From the NCBI GenBank assembly GCA_000818945.1, contig KN805370.1, positions 384,111 to 448,110 on the forward strand: 64,000 bases of DNA, in the 5' to 3' direction. The notes under the pieces are model-generated. The model was not told the origin of the DNA and did no database searches. It saw only the letters and a list, made by a program, of their open reading frames with translations. The translations under genes and the position numbers were made by a program. Origin of the DNA: Schizochytrium sp. CCTCC M209059. Its lineage: Eukaryota; Sar; Bigyra; Thraustochytrida; Thraustochytriidae. Shown here piece after piece: positions 30,001 to 39,613 of the stretch (its first letter is position 1; each line of letters begins with the position of its first letter).

Positions 30001-30241
30001 CGGTGACAAGGAAAAGGAAGACACAGTATTTGACCTTTTTGCTGTGACGAATCACATGGGCACTGCGGGTATGGGTCATTACACGGCGCACGTGGCCCGT
30101 CAGGAGTCGGCCTCCAGCCCTGTAACGTGGTATTTGTGCGATGATAGCAGCATCACGGAAGTGCGAGCATCCTCTGTGGTGAGCTCGTCTGCGTACTGTC
30201 TATATTACAAGAGACGACGAAGTGAAAAGCAACAACAATAA
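27032..30241 (+). CDS. Ubiquitin-specific protease with DUSP and MYND domains
   Basis: 1069 aa from ATG 27032; ATG 27089 (MSGKPTQVS) is an equally plausible start, 19 residues shorter. A DUSP-like domain at about residues 95-180 has WWSQWKSWIGFF and IDFVWIPEEAWRAL. A MYND zinc finger at about 270-310 reads CFSCCNPKASKVCGKCRRA then YCSVDCQ...HRKRC. The USP fold runs from about 319 to the end, with catalytic Cys329 in LGNTCYMNS, QHDAQELL, a zinc-binding CxxC pair (ACPRC and SCPKC), catalytic His1016 in GHYTAH and the Asp of CDDSS near 1037. It is split by a ~300-residue insert rich in acidic and Lys/Arg residues. The enzyme should remove ubiquitin from proteins; partners are unknown. The stop codon overlaps an AATAAA. 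Confidence 0.93.
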   Translation: MPAQHGSSESPPRPLLRVKMSGKPTQVSSRDRPEPATWTPRSIDEPEACVKQTLDKASSDDGSDQITLERGTVERCFEQAGISPQEALAGVESCADATQLRGRFVAVSATWWSQWKSWIGFFDDRTTNSNQDASSAQNAPGPVRLADSTCGPGNGVPSIDFVWIPEEAWRALQAWHPHVPTKKQLEKSSSADAASASDDESRREEVVFYEPQNPATPSSPASSPAVARKRRSSSIYEAFDLPKDPQHWDAKWSHLAVCRVRPGSAGARDCFSCCNPKASKVCGKCRRARYCSVDCQASAWRFHRKRCSPTMDENQFRGLVGLRNLGNTCYMNSTLQCLSHCWPLTRYFLSNKFRQDRNLESVLGTGARFAMVWDSLIKELWFGSSPTITPVMMKRAIGTLPGSGGQFAGFMQHDAQELLIFLLDTLHEDLNLVHTKPYFAEVDNVSDPPRSIADLAAESWAKHLRREHSMVTHIFQGQLHNTVACPRCKFESHTFTPFMFLPLAIPVDRDRIVTVTVVRQVQDKSGNLVFSRVRYAVGVRAVDSCRHFKSKLAELCGVAPAHQLLVQLRHHVIVRDYTDNESVRLLLDPNCELYMYELADPALLEVQLSSSYKRGETGRLNASTAAENGSERREPQIGSDVREIFVLHRSSDSPEAPTVGLPLLLRVSASRTCLEVRMAISRLLRLLSTGLDTRDMSMLEREGRALKLRFVNHNGEDIVVEGCSAPADHTVDETSIPPGTSDVMSVDDEGEEEGKGGSTSCSTSTEKIDSDLAGPAASVPAEMKSNDADVISERRGRLAEEMMYFPDDDARSLGDCVPKAFFVLAALWGDQSQTAESPCSTGKSKKDRKRTGAAARKKKKQRNKKRVAVPYQEAPTTATVQDESARTHEARVAHQARVASMHRVSGEIYSLHECLEFFSNRERLGTGNAWSCPKCKTDQEADKTMRIIRLPEVLILCLKRFEPRSHRKIISLVDFPLEELDLAPFLADFGGDKEKEDTVFDLFAVTNHMGTAGMGHYTAHVARQESASSPVTWYLCDDSSITEVRASSVVSSSAYCLYYKRRRSEKQQQ

Positions 30242-31005
30242 AAATGTTTGTTTTTGTTTTTGTTTTTGGAATGATGATAAAACTAAAAGAAAAGTATGAC
30301 AATGGAGAGAAAAATACAAGAACGAGAACTCATCTCTCCTCTGATGTGAAACAGATTCCAAGAGCAAGAAGGTTGTCTCTTGGCTTCCGCGAAGAATCGT
30401 ACGACGAAATGGTTTTGCATCACACAAATGAACTCGATGCGTTCTCTTGTCGTTTTTTTTTTTGCAAAGGAAGGAGCAAGCTCTTGAGAGAAGACGCCCG
30501 CATCCATCCGACGACGTTCGAGACCTTGATCGCCACCGCGTCGATCTGTAGTTAAAAGGTGGCGACAGTCGTCGGTAATCGGGTCCTCCGCTGCAGCGAC
30601 TTGCATCCGTTTTTTGGCCGGGTCTGTGAGGCTATTGTGCTTGCACTTTTTGGCTGTTCTATGACAGACAATGAGGATGCCAAGTATAAACCTCGTGCTT
30701 TGAGACTTGTGAGAAAACCTGGATTGACTTGCAGTCATCCGACCTCGTTTTCCTTCAGGCTTGATTCAGACATATGTGGTCGGTCGGTTGGTCACCTCGC
30801 CCTGCGAAGTTTTTCCACCGGCCCCAGAGAGAATCGGCGAGACAAGACCGTGATCCTTCAACAACGGAAGCTAAAGCGATCATCATTGATGCTTGCTGCC
30901 CTGAGGACTGACTGTCTAGTCACCCGTGCGTGCCACGCGACTGCCGACAGCCCTAACCAGTGACGGCAAGGGTGGGAGCCACTCTTTCGAATTTTAGAAG
31001 AATGA
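30242..31005. other. Tail-to-tail spacer
   Basis: AT-richer than coding DNA. It begins with a TTTTTG repeat (30247-30268) and has no recognisable gene. Confidence 0.6.
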
Positions 31006-33057
31006 TCAAGCGGCGGCAATGGCGTCATTAAGGGCATCGCACCATTCGACCAGATCGCTCTCGCCAGCGCGAAAGAGAAAGGGAGGCGATCGGCGGTCGA
31101 AGATACGCCGTTTTGCGTTGACATGCTTTTGCACAGCACGGTCAGGGCCCAGCAGCAAGTGCATGCGGGCCGCCGCCTTTTTGCTTTCTTCGGTTTTGTC
31201 CGTCTCGTCGTGGCATTCGTCGCCTCCTGCACCGTCCTGCGCGGTAGAGATGGAGGCACGCGTAGCTGTAGTGTGGATGTCGCTCGTCAAAAGCGCAACA
31301 AAGCCGGTCGGCGCGGTCCACCTTCCGGGATCGTCATCCAAACATGTTTCGGAGACGCGTTTGCTCGGGAAAAGCGCGAAGCTGCTGCCTGTGACCACCA
31401 AATACTGCCTGACCCAACGAATATCGTTTGTGATGGTGAGGCCGTCCGCCATCATGACGTAGCCGGTCTTGCGGCTGAAGCTAGAGGCCCGCGAGATGGA
31501 AGAGACATCGGAAGAGGACTCTTGCTGGTGGAGGAACATTTCTGATTGCAGGGCGGAGTTTTTGTCGATGCGAGGAATTTCAGCGTGCGAGCCATGATTG
31601 TGATGCGCTGACGCGTCGGCAACTTTGGCCATGAAAGCGCTGCTGGCGCGACGCAGCGAACGCAGCGGCATTCGGCTTACGTTTGCGTTCCGTTGCAAAG
31701 AGGATTTGGGAGAAGTTGGGCTCGCGTCGTCTGCGAGAAGACTCTTCCCGGAGGTCGGGCTGGCGGGTTCCGTTTCCGCCATGCGGGCCAGATCAGCCTG
31801 CACCATTTGGACTTGTCGGCGAAGCGCCGTGTTTTGGTCAATGAGAAGCTGATTTTCGACCTGGAGAAAGACCATTTCCTCATTGACGGCTGCTGCTGCT
31901 GCTGCTGCTGCTTCATTATTGTTTGAATCGCGGTTCTCCAGAGCTCCGGTCGGGCCGGACGTCTTGTCTGCAGCGCTGTCGCTTGGATTCTCGCTGCTCG
32001 AATTACTGCTATTGTTGCTGCTGCTGCTGCTGCTGCTGCTACTCGTGTGAGCACTTCGAAGGACACCGCCCGAAGCTTCCCCCTTGGGCTGTGCGGCTTG
32101 GGTTGATTGAGCAAGGATCGCCTGTGCGGCGTTGTGAACATCTTGGGGAGCCCGGCTTTTTGCGGCGTCCGCCTCCACGGCGGCCGCTGCTGAGGCGGCG
32201 GCGAGTGTTTTAAGTTGTAATTTGAGGTCATCTCTCTCCTTGCGCAAGGCTTCGTACTCGGTGTCGCGACTTGCACGAGCGGCCTCGAGACGACTCGTCT
32301 CGATTCGCAGGGCCTCGTTCTCGCCCGAGAGGGTTGCAAACTGAGCTGCGAGGTTGTCGTGCTTTTCGCGCCATTCCGAAGCCTTGGCGAGCGCAGACTT
32401 GAGCTCGCGCTTGGTGGTGTCCAGTTCGTCCTTCAGCTTGTCAGCCGTGCCTTGGACGGGCTGAAGCTCGCGCTTGGCAAGGTCGAGTTGTTGCTGAAGA
32501 TTCTCGCGTTCGCGAGCAGCGTCTTGGATTTCGGCCAGGAGACGCTCGTTTTCGGCTGTGAGGTGGGATACCGTGGCGGTCGTCGAGCGCGCGGCGGCTT
32601 CATCTTTTGGGGCTGCCTCGGCGTTCGCAGTTTTGGCGGTGGCGGCGCGCTGTTGCTCGAGGGCGAGCTTGGCCCAGTCCTCTGCGAGGCGCCGCCTTTC
32701 GTGCGCGATTTCGTCTCTCGCCTTGGCGAACTTTGCCTGGATCTGCGTCATCTCCTGGCGCCCCTCCGCGAGACGCTCCATGCCCTCATGTAGCGCCTCC
32801 TTGAGCTCATCGAGGTCCTTGCGGTCCTTGCGCAGGCGCGCGCGCTCCTCGCCGAGAGCGTGCGCGTCCTTGTCGCATCTCTCCAGCCAGCTCGCGACCT
32901 GGTCCTCGAGCTTCTCCGCGAGCACGTGCAGGTCGTCCTCGCTGCTGCCGCTACCACCGCCGCCGCCGCCGCACACCGACAGCCTGCGCGCCAGCTGCGC
33001 CACCGTCGACCGCGCCGCGTCCGTGGACTTGCGCAGCTCCTCGGAGGCCGTCTCCAT
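31006..33057 (-). CDS. Long coiled-coil protein with C-terminal PH-like domain
   Basis: 683 aa from the ATG of METASEELRK. An in-frame upstream extension to 33189 is Arg-rich and lies in the 12-bp repeat region, so it is not used. A Gly/Ser loop follows the first helix, then a coiled coil from about residues 50 to 300 (Glu/Leu/Lys/Arg-rich heptads), a Ser/Asn/Ala-rich linker with poly-Ser and poly-Ala, another short coiled coil (LLIDQNTALRRQVQMV), and a PH-like domain over the last ~150 residues (KTGYVMMADGL to the final WCDALNDAI helix). The domain has an unusual acidic insert in a loop. The expected role is a membrane-binding tether or cytoskeletal adaptor (inference). Confidence 0.78.
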   Translation of the reverse strand: METASEELRKSTDAARSTVAQLARRLSVCGGGGGGSGSSEDDLHVLAEKLEDQVASWLERCDKDAHALGEERARLRKDRKDLDELKEALHEGMERLAEGRQEMTQIQAKFAKARDEIAHERRRLAEDWAKLALEQQRAATAKTANAEAAPKDEAAARSTTATVSHLTAENERLLAEIQDAARERENLQQQLDLAKRELQPVQGTADKLKDELDTTKRELKSALAKASEWREKHDNLAAQFATLSGENEALRIETSRLEAARASRDTEYEALRKERDDLKLQLKTLAAASAAAAVEADAAKSRAPQDVHNAAQAILAQSTQAAQPKGEASGGVLRSAHTSSSSSSSSSNNSSNSSSENPSDSAADKTSGPTGALENRDSNNNEAAAAAAAAVNEEMVFLQVENQLLIDQNTALRRQVQMVQADLARMAETEPASPTSGKSLLADDASPTSPKSSLQRNANVSRMPLRSLRRASSAFMAKVADASAHHNHGSHAEIPRIDKNSALQSEMFLHQQESSSDVSSISRASSFSRKTGYVMMADGLTITNDIRWVRQYLVVTGSSFALFPSKRVSETCLDDDPGRWTAPTGFVALLTSDIHTTATRASISTAQDGAGGDECHDETDKTEESKKAAARMHLLLGPDRAVQKHVNAKRRIFDRRSPPFLFRAGESDLVEWCDALNDAIAAA

Positions 33058-33190
33058 GGCGCCCACCCTTGCGCGACTGCGAATTTCTCGCGCGCTGCAG
33101 CGCGCTCGATCGCCAATTTCCGAGGCTCCGCCCGAGAGCTCTCCGCGCGCGGGGAAGGCGCTTTGCCGCGCCCTCTCGCGGGCGCGCACG

Positions 33191-33250
33191 GCGACCGCGA
33201 CGGCGACCGCGACGGCGACCGCGACGGCGACCGCGACGGCGACCGCGACG
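33191..33250. repeat. Five tandem copies of a 12-bp unit
   Basis: Five exact copies of GCGACCGCGACG. It lies just upstream of the PH coiled-coil gene start and in one frame would encode Gly-Asp/Arg repeats. Confidence 0.95.
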
Positions 33251-33645
33251 GCGAAGGAGGTCTGGAGGTCTAGCTGGCGCGAGCCCGCGTGGACCGGACG
33301 CTCTCGCGCCGCGGAGATGAACGAATGAGGTTGACGTGCGGCGCTGCGCTGCGCTCCGACCGACGCTGCGCGGCGCGGACCTCGCTCACTCGCCAGCTAG
33401 CCCGCCAGCGAGCGAGCGGGCGAGCTGCGCGCTTTGCGCTGCGCTGCGAGGCCTGCGCGCGGCAAGCGAGGGCTCTCCGCGCCGACGCCGCGGGCGCCTG
33501 GCCTAGCCTGCCCGAGCTCGCACGCGGCGCGCTCAAGACTGCCGCGTTGGACAAATGGCTTCGAATTCAAATCCAAATTCAAATTCAAATTCACAAACCC
33601 AAATTCGAATTCGAATGCACAAATTCAAACGAATCAGCGAGGAGT

Positions 33646-33742
33646 GGTCGAAAGAAAGAAAGAAGAAAGAAGAAAAGAAAGAAGAAAGAAGAAAAGAAAG
33701 AAAGAAGAAAAGAAAGAGAGAGAGAAAGAAAGAAAGAAGCAA
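33646..33742. repeat. Purine-only GAAA/AAGAAG array
   Basis: About 100 bp almost entirely A and G on the plus strand, with GAAAG and AGAAG units; a polypurine-polypyrimidine tract. Confidence 0.95.
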
Positions 33743-34249
33743 GAATGAACGAGTGAGTGAACCAGTGAGTTGACTCGGACAGGCTGTGAGTGCACGAATG
33801 GATCAACGTTTTCGAGCGACCAACCGATGAACGAACGCGCTTTGGCCGCCCAAGGTGGGTGGGACGGTCGCCTGCCTGCCTCCTCCGCGCCCCCCCCTCC
33901 TCCCTCCGCCGCGCTCTGCGCCTCCCCTGCCTCGCCTCGCCTCGCCCAAGCCCGGTCGCCTTTCTGCACCGCGCCCGCGCGCGCGTCCCAAGCAAGCAAA
34001 CCAACCCGGGCTTGCTTCCGTCTTTCAGTCTCGCCGTTGATGCGACGAATCGAGCTAAGCCGAGACGGGCCGAGCCGCGTCGCGCCCTTCGCCTCCGAGG
34101 CCGCGCCCGCTCGCCCGCGCGCTGCGCCGCGGCGCGCTGCGGCTGCGTCCAGCCTGCCGCCGCCGGGCGGGCGCCGCGCCGCTCGAGATCGGGCGCCGCG
34201 CCGCTCGAGATCGGGCGTCGCGCCGCTGGCATGGTCGAGACCAGCCAGC

Positions 34250-34306
34250 CAGCTAGCTAGCTAGAGAGAGCTAGGAGCTATAGCCAGCTAGCTAGCTAGC
34301 TAGCTA
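34250..34306. repeat. CTAG/AGCT palindromic microsatellite cluster
   Basis: Two runs of CTAG tetranucleotides separated by about 20 bp. Related short runs are at 37250-37272, 38940-38952 and 41733-41755, each next to or inside a gene spacer. Confidence 0.9.
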
Positions 34307-35508
34307 CCAACACAACTAGCAACCTGGATTCCCAGCCCGCGCGGCCGGGAGATCCCGGCCGGCCCGCGTAGCGTCCCGCTAGGGTCTACCGGTAGGCCCG
34401 GCTGCTCCTCCGCGCGCCGGAGCCAGCTTGCCAGCGGCTAGCGGCGCGCTAGGGACTGCTACGGCCCTGGTGTGCACGCCAGCCAGCCAGCTCTCATTGG
34501 CTGGCCTACCTACCGCAGCGGCGCAGGCGAGGCTGACTGACGCACGCGCGTAGTACCTCGAGGCGCCGGGCGGGTGGTACTACATCGCTGCAGAGGCCTC
34601 GCCGGCCTCTCAGGCCTCGCGAGCGCGTGCAGCCGAGCGCGGCTGAGCCTGGTGGCTGCTGCCGAACGCTGACGCCGTCCGCGCCGCCGCCGGCGTCGTC
34701 GATGCCCAAGAGGGGTCCTCGAGGAGGGGTCCTCGCGCCGAGGGGTCCCCGAGGAGTCCCCGATTTGAGTGTGTACTCGAGATTCTCTGAGCTTGTTGGT
34801 GAGTGAGCTGCTCTCAAGTTGGCCAGAGAATCAATTCTCTATCGCTTGTGGCTGCTCGTGGCGGCGTCGAACGTGTCGCCGGAGTACAAGACCTGCCAGT
34901 GACTTGGGTTCGGGCCTCATCATAGCAGCATGCCTTCAAATGATGTCACCCCCACCCGTCTGACCAACGGCAAGAGCTATTTGTAGCACCCCGACTCGAA
35001 GATAGATCATTGGGTATGTCGGACGGAAAGCGCAGCAAGAGCGGCACGAGACGCGGCGCTGCTCGAGGTAAAACCCGCTCGAGGCGCTGCGCGAGGAACG
35101 ACCCTGAGGTCAAGGCCAAGGACGAGGGCGCGAAGCCAGGCTTGCCGCTGCTCCGTAGCGCGCGACGCCGACCTGCCGCGACGCCTCGCCGCAGGCACGA
35201 AAGTAAGTAGAACGCCAGACAAAGAGCGCAACGCCAAGAGGGTTCAGGTCGCGCCCAAGGGGTCGCGCCAGTGCCAGACGCCGCCTCGTCAGAGGTGCCC
35301 AGCCCTCGCGTTGTCGGCGCAGCAGAGCCCAAACACGTACGCTGCCGCTGCCACACTTGCAAGGGAGAGAGAGCCCACGCGCGCGCAAGCGAGAGAGAGA
35401 GATAACAAGAGGAGAGATTGGAACCGAGCTCGCTGACGAGATAGCTTAGCTTCGAAGCGTTGATTTCTTTCGATCGTTCCAATTCGGATTAGATCGAGCT
35501 CAGACAAG

Positions 35509-36393
35509 ATGAGTGTCATCTCGAAACTTGCCATGTACGGGGCGGCGCCGTTCTTTTGCACGCCGTACAAGCCGTTCATGAACCAGAGTCTCGGAGCCCC
35601 GTACGAGCGGGCGTACCGGCATTTCCGGCGGGATCATGACAAGATGAATAACCTCGTTTACCACTGCATGTGCCTCGTCTTGCAGCTGACGTACAATTTT
35701 GGCCTTCTCAATGAAATGGATGAGGCACTCACGAGCAGCGGAAGCCCAATCCTCTCCATGTCGACGGCAGCCCTCTGGAGCGCCACCCTCATGGTGCACA
35801 CGACGGCTCCGCGCAGTGTCAAGGCACTCAGCGTGATTTCCATTGCGATTGCATACAAGCTGCGCAAAACATTCAAAAAGTACCTGCGCCAGATGTGCGC
35901 GTTGCAGGCCTTTGTGCAAACGCGCGCCTTTCAAATGTACGCCCTCGGCGAGCGCGGCGAGCCAACGCCCTTTGATGCGCGCCAGTACGCGACGCTCCTC
36001 GCTGCGCGCCTCACGCTGCAGAAACTCATGGTTGAGCCCGCCAGTGGCGTTCTCAACAAGGCGCGCAAACCCATCAACCTGGGACTTGCGGCCTTTATGC
36101 TGAGCACATGTCGCGAGCCATTCCAGGGCACCATGCCCTTTGTCTTTGGCATGTTTGGAGATCTCCTGTCCTTCCTCACGCAGCAGCCCTGGATGTTCTT
36201 TTACAGTGGTGGCTTCATGGCAACCCTCTGCCAGGGCGTGGCGCATGAGGTTGCCAAGCAACCAGGCACCCTTCCGCAGCTCTCCGAGTTTCGCGACGAG
36301 ATTGCTCATTCGACGTACTTTCCTACGTTGCTCTTGCATTCGGTGCACCAGTCCCTCACAGGTGTTGCGCCGGCTGGTCTGGACGCTGCTTAA
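35509..36393 (+). CDS. Mpo1/DUF962-like multi-pass membrane protein
   Basis: 294 aa. The region YRHFRRDHDKMNNLVYH (residues 36-52) fits the Mpo1/YGL010w family signature H-x4-N-x3-H, and a C-terminal QGVAHEVAKQPGTL (~242-255) fits its second histidine motif, (G/A)HxxxE/K...PAL, followed by a hydrophobic FPTLLLHSV segment. Yeast Mpo1 is an ER iron-dependent dioxygenase that shortens 2-hydroxy fatty acids in phytosphingosine breakdown. Several hydrophobic segments separate the two motifs. The protein is ~120 residues longer than yeast Mpo1, with a charged central part, so the match is at motif level and substrate is an inference. The start ATG has context ACAAGATGAG. Confidence 0.55.
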   Translation: MSVISKLAMYGAAPFFCTPYKPFMNQSLGAPYERAYRHFRRDHDKMNNLVYHCMCLVLQLTYNFGLLNEMDEALTSSGSPILSMSTAALWSATLMVHTTAPRSVKALSVISIAIAYKLRKTFKKYLRQMCALQAFVQTRAFQMYALGERGEPTPFDARQYATLLAARLTLQKLMVEPASGVLNKARKPINLGLAAFMLSTCREPFQGTMPFVFGMFGDLLSFLTQQPWMFFYSGGFMATLCQGVAHEVAKQPGTLPQLSEFRDEIAHSTYFPTLLLHSVHQSLTGVAPAGLDAA

Positions 36394-37286
36394 CTCCACC
36401 TTTTGCAACAACAAGATTCCTTTCCATACCATTCCTGTCCCGATCCGTCCCGTCCCATCCCACCTCACCCCATCCCGTGTCGATCCGTCCCGTCGAGTCG
36501 CCGAGAAGGCATTCCGGATGAGAGAGGCTCATTATACTCATGCATGTCTTCTTTCAATGCTTTTGTGGCCGAAGCTCAGCATCAGTTTTCATCTTCTCGA
36601 TTATTTTTTATATTGTCGTAAAAAGTTTCAAGCTTTTGCTGCTCTCTTATGTAAATTGAGTTCTTGACCATCATCGCACCAAGCAGGCACGTTTGATGCA
36701 TGCAGTATGCTCTACATTCTAAAAAATCGCTACGAAGAAGTGAAATTGCGACGCCTGTAAAACGAGCGCCAGAGCACCCGCAAGTAAGGCGCGAATCATC
36801 TCTCCTTTGTTTCATGTTTCACCATGTCGTCGAGCGAACAAAACATAAAATTGGACGTAAGAAAAAGTCCATGAGATGGTCACTGGTATACATGTATGCA
36901 GGCGATGTATGCAGGCGATGTATGCAGGCGTGCACGCTTGCGTCGAGCGCTTATTTCAATTTGTATGCACACACAGAAAAAGCTCGGCGAAATCGTCATA
37001 CTTTGTTTCGATGGGTGGTCTCGAAACGATGGATCGACACTGCGCCCGTCTTGCCTGACTGCACGCAGGCTCGCTCCGCCACACAGTCACCACCATCGCT
37101 GGGTTCAACTTTTCCAATTAATTTTGTCCTCGATTTTTCTTTCCTGACATGCCTTTTTCTTTTTCTTTTTCTTTTTCTTTTTTCTTCTTGGTCGCAAAAT
37201 GCATGAGTTTGAGGTCATCCATTGTCTCGTTTTCATCTTGTTTGCTGCTGTTAGCTAGCGAGCTAGCTAGCAAGCTGCTCCCCCGA
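36394..37286. other. Tail-to-tail spacer
   Basis: AT-richer and non-coding. It holds CGTCCC/CATCCC-rich sequence just after the Mpo1-like stop, a 13-bp repeat (36894-36930), a TTTTTC hexamer run (37154-37183) and a CTAG cluster (37250-37272). Confidence 0.6.
36894..36930. repeat. 13-bp tandem repeat
   Basis: Nearly three copies of GTATGCAGGCGAT. Confidence 0.95.
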
Positions 37287-38645
37287 TCAGTCGTCCTCGC
37301 AAAAGGGAAGATGACCAACCCTGGGTCGAGGTCGGATGGGAACGTCTTTGCGTTCTCGCTGCACGGTCCCATCGCACGGTCCCCAACGTTCTGCGTCCCA
37401 AAAGGGCTCCAAGGTCTTGCAAAACTCCCCGATCCGACTTGCGAGCGGTTCTCTGCGAAAAGCGTTTGCTTTTTTAGTGCTGTTGCGATGGAAGCGCTCC
37501 CCGAGCTCGGCGTCCCGAAGCGCGCAAACGACAGCATCCGCCACAGGCTGCTGCTCGTCCTGCAGCCAGGCCTTGATGAAGGAAAACAGATGCACTACTG
37601 TCCCAACAAAGTCGCGAGAAAAGTCTTCGTAGTACAGCGTGGCGACAGGAAATTGGAGCTTGCGGGCCTGATCCGACTTGTCAAAAGGAGCTGGGTCAAT
37701 GCGGATCCGCTGCGATGGGTCTGTGAACTTGCGCGCATTGCGGGTCCAGAACGTGAAGAAGTCGCGCCAGAGCTCGACAACACGACGCTTTTGCTGCATG
37801 CGCACCAAACGCTGCAAAATGGCGCCTTCTTTGGCCGCTGCGGTATGGCTGCTTCCGACAATCCGCGTTGCTTCAGCCATCATAGCGTCAAAGGGCGCAC
37901 GCACGACATGGATGCCGCCGCCGGCCCAGAGGTGGGGGAACGTCTTTGCATTTGTGTGGAATGGGTAGTGGCTCTTCACGATGCGCGTCTTTGGGTCACC
38001 GGGGTCGAGCATCTCGCCGCGGAAGCCGCCACGCGCCAGACTCCCGTCCCGAAACATGGAACCAGTAAAGCGACGCGTACCGGATCGTACCACTGCGCGC
38101 AGCCACGTATTGCCAGATCCGGGGTAGCTCACGAGGTAGAGCTTTTTACGATATAGCTCACTGGGGGTAAGAGCGCGATAGAAGCGGGCTTCGCTGCCAC
38201 ACTTTTTGGGAATGCAACGCACGCCATCAGAAAGCTTGCTGAAAGCCTCGCGTACTAGCTCCTCCGTGCGGTTGCGCAAAGCATTGAGACGGCTGTCCTC
38301 ATTCTGAAAGCTGGCAACCAGCGAGGTATCTTCCTCGAGGCTCGAGAGTTCGATGCGCACGATACCCTTTTCAAGGTACGGATCGACGTCGTCGTCGTCC
38401 TCGTCATTTGCGTTGGCCCTGAGAACATCGTTGTCATTCGTAGGAACGACGCCGGAGCCGGAGAGCGATGATGCAAAGCCTTGCGGTACCGAACTGGCCA
38501 CCGCAGGATCAATAGCATTGCCAAGACCGAAAATGCTGCTGCTCAACAAGAGCACGCCGGATCCAACAATGGCAAGCAATACGGCGACAAGCGTCTTGTT
38601 CGTGCGCTCCGTCGGGTATGCGGTTGCGGGCGTAGTGTTTCGCAT
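37287..38645 (-). CDS. Type II membrane sulfotransferase, WSCD-like
   Basis: 452 aa from the ATG of MRNTTPATAY; an in-frame upstream ATG (38729) adds 28 residues with no support. A single signal-anchor segment (LVAVLLAIVGSGVLLLSSS, about residues 19-38) predicts a Golgi type II topology. The PAPS-binding 5'-phosphosulfate loop is SYPGSGNTWLR (~170), the 3'-phosphate loop is VVRAPFDAMMAE (~245), and KSHYPFH lies between. Cys residues in CIPKKC and FCKTL may form disulfides. The family transfers sulfate from PAPS to glycans or other lumenal acceptors; thraustochytrids make sulfated extracellular polysaccharides, which fits but does not prove the substrate. Confidence 0.83.
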   Translation of the reverse strand: MRNTTPATAYPTERTNKTLVAVLLAIVGSGVLLLSSSIFGLGNAIDPAVASSVPQGFASSLSGSGVVPTNDNDVLRANANDEDDDDVDPYLEKGIVRIELSSLEEDTSLVASFQNEDSRLNALRNRTEELVREAFSKLSDGVRCIPKKCGSEARFYRALTPSELYRKKLYLVSYPGSGNTWLRAVVRSGTRRFTGSMFRDGSLARGGFRGEMLDPGDPKTRIVKSHYPFHTNAKTFPHLWAGGGIHVVRAPFDAMMAEATRIVGSSHTAAAKEGAILQRLVRMQQKRRVVELWRDFFTFWTRNARKFTDPSQRIRIDPAPFDKSDQARKLQFPVATLYYEDFSRDFVGTVVHLFSFIKAWLQDEQQPVADAVVCALRDAELGERFHRNSTKKANAFRREPLASRIGEFCKTLEPFWDAERWGPCDGTVQRERKDVPIRPRPRVGHLPFCEDD

Positions 38646-39613
38646 TGTCCTAATGTGCGAGCAGAATCTGTCGAGAGAAGGACCGCAGGTAGGTTGTGAG
38701 GCCTTTTCAAGTTCGACGACTTGCTTCAACTCACGAGCGAATATGTGCCCGAGGAGTTTAGCTAGGCCTGTGCGAGACGAGACGGCAACCTGAATTCTGT
38801 TCGGGCTCGTACCCCTTCGAGGTTAGCTCCGGCGCCGTGGCCTTCCTTGTGCTTGGAGCTTGTTTGTTTTGCTTGTCTGCGACCTTGACGGAGGTCGTCT
38901 TCTCGCGCGGGGTCTTGTTGTGCAGCTTGAACCGGACCTGACTAGCTAGCGCCCTGGCGCCGTTTGCAGGTCCCGTTCCGGACGCTTAGCAGAAGGAGGC
39001 GATGCCGCGCTGCCCGCGCTGCGCTCAAGAGAGACTCGCCCCTGCGCTGGTTGCGCTCAGCGGCGACACGAGGGTGGGCCTCGGCAGGCTCCCTCCCAAC
39101 CGTGATTGCTTTGCTTCAGCTGGGTCGACGCTGCTGGAGCGCGCAGATACGATCGCGGTGGCCGCAAGTGCTTTATAGCTTTCCCGCAAGGGCTTTATCG
39201 TCTTGGAGCAAGTGGGCTATCGCGGCGATGCCCGCTTTGCGGGGGCCCCGCGCAAGTCTGCTATAGCCCGCGCTTAGTCGCAGGCGAGGCGGCGCAAGTC
39301 GGCTATGGCGGGTACGCAAGTATATTATAACGTTTACTCTACTTGGCTGGCGCCCGGCTGCAAGTGGATCCGTGCAGGCGAGCCGCGGCGTGCGCTGCTG
39401 CAGGCAGGCAGGGCCTTCACTCATTTCTTGATCAGCGACGCTGCGAGCGAGCGAGGAAAAGGCTTTTGCGGGCCGAGGCGCGCGGAAGGCAGGCAGGCAG
39501 GCAGAGAGAGACGGTAGCGTGGGCTGTCGTTCGTCCCCTCGTTCGTTCGCTCGCTCGCTCGCTCGTGCACGCCGGTTGCCGCGAGAGGTAGCGGAGGAAA
39601 AGGAAAGGACACC
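38646..39613. promoter_or_regulatory. Divergent promoter region of sulfotransferase and NDUFA2 genes
   Basis: About 1 kb, GC-rich, with a CTAG cluster and GCAAGTNNNCTAT-like repeats near 39170-39305 (GCAAGTGCTTTATAGC, GCAAGTGGGCTATCGC, GCAAGTCTGCTATAGC, GCAAGTCGGCTATGGC). These repeated GCAAGT...CTAT boxes occur at least four times at about 35-50 bp spacing. Confidence 0.5.

Larger units (their letters stand above)
33058..35508. promoter_or_regulatory. Large repeat-rich divergent spacer
   Basis: 2.45 kb. It contains the 12-mer array (33191-33250), AATTC-rich patch (33561-33630), GAAA-type array (33646-33742), a tandem 22-mer (34169-34212), a CTAG cluster (34250-34306) and GGGGTCC/GAGG repeats (34700-34765). 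An ORF at 35016-35210 (MSDGKRSKSGTRRGAARG...) is basic and ends at a GTAAGT donor-like site, and might be a short 5' exon; support is too weak to call a gene. Confidence 0.45.

Noticed and set aside
33191..33250. Tandem repeat considered as a CRISPR array or satellite
   Set aside because: A 12-bp unit with no spacers; only five copies. It is a simple minisatellite.
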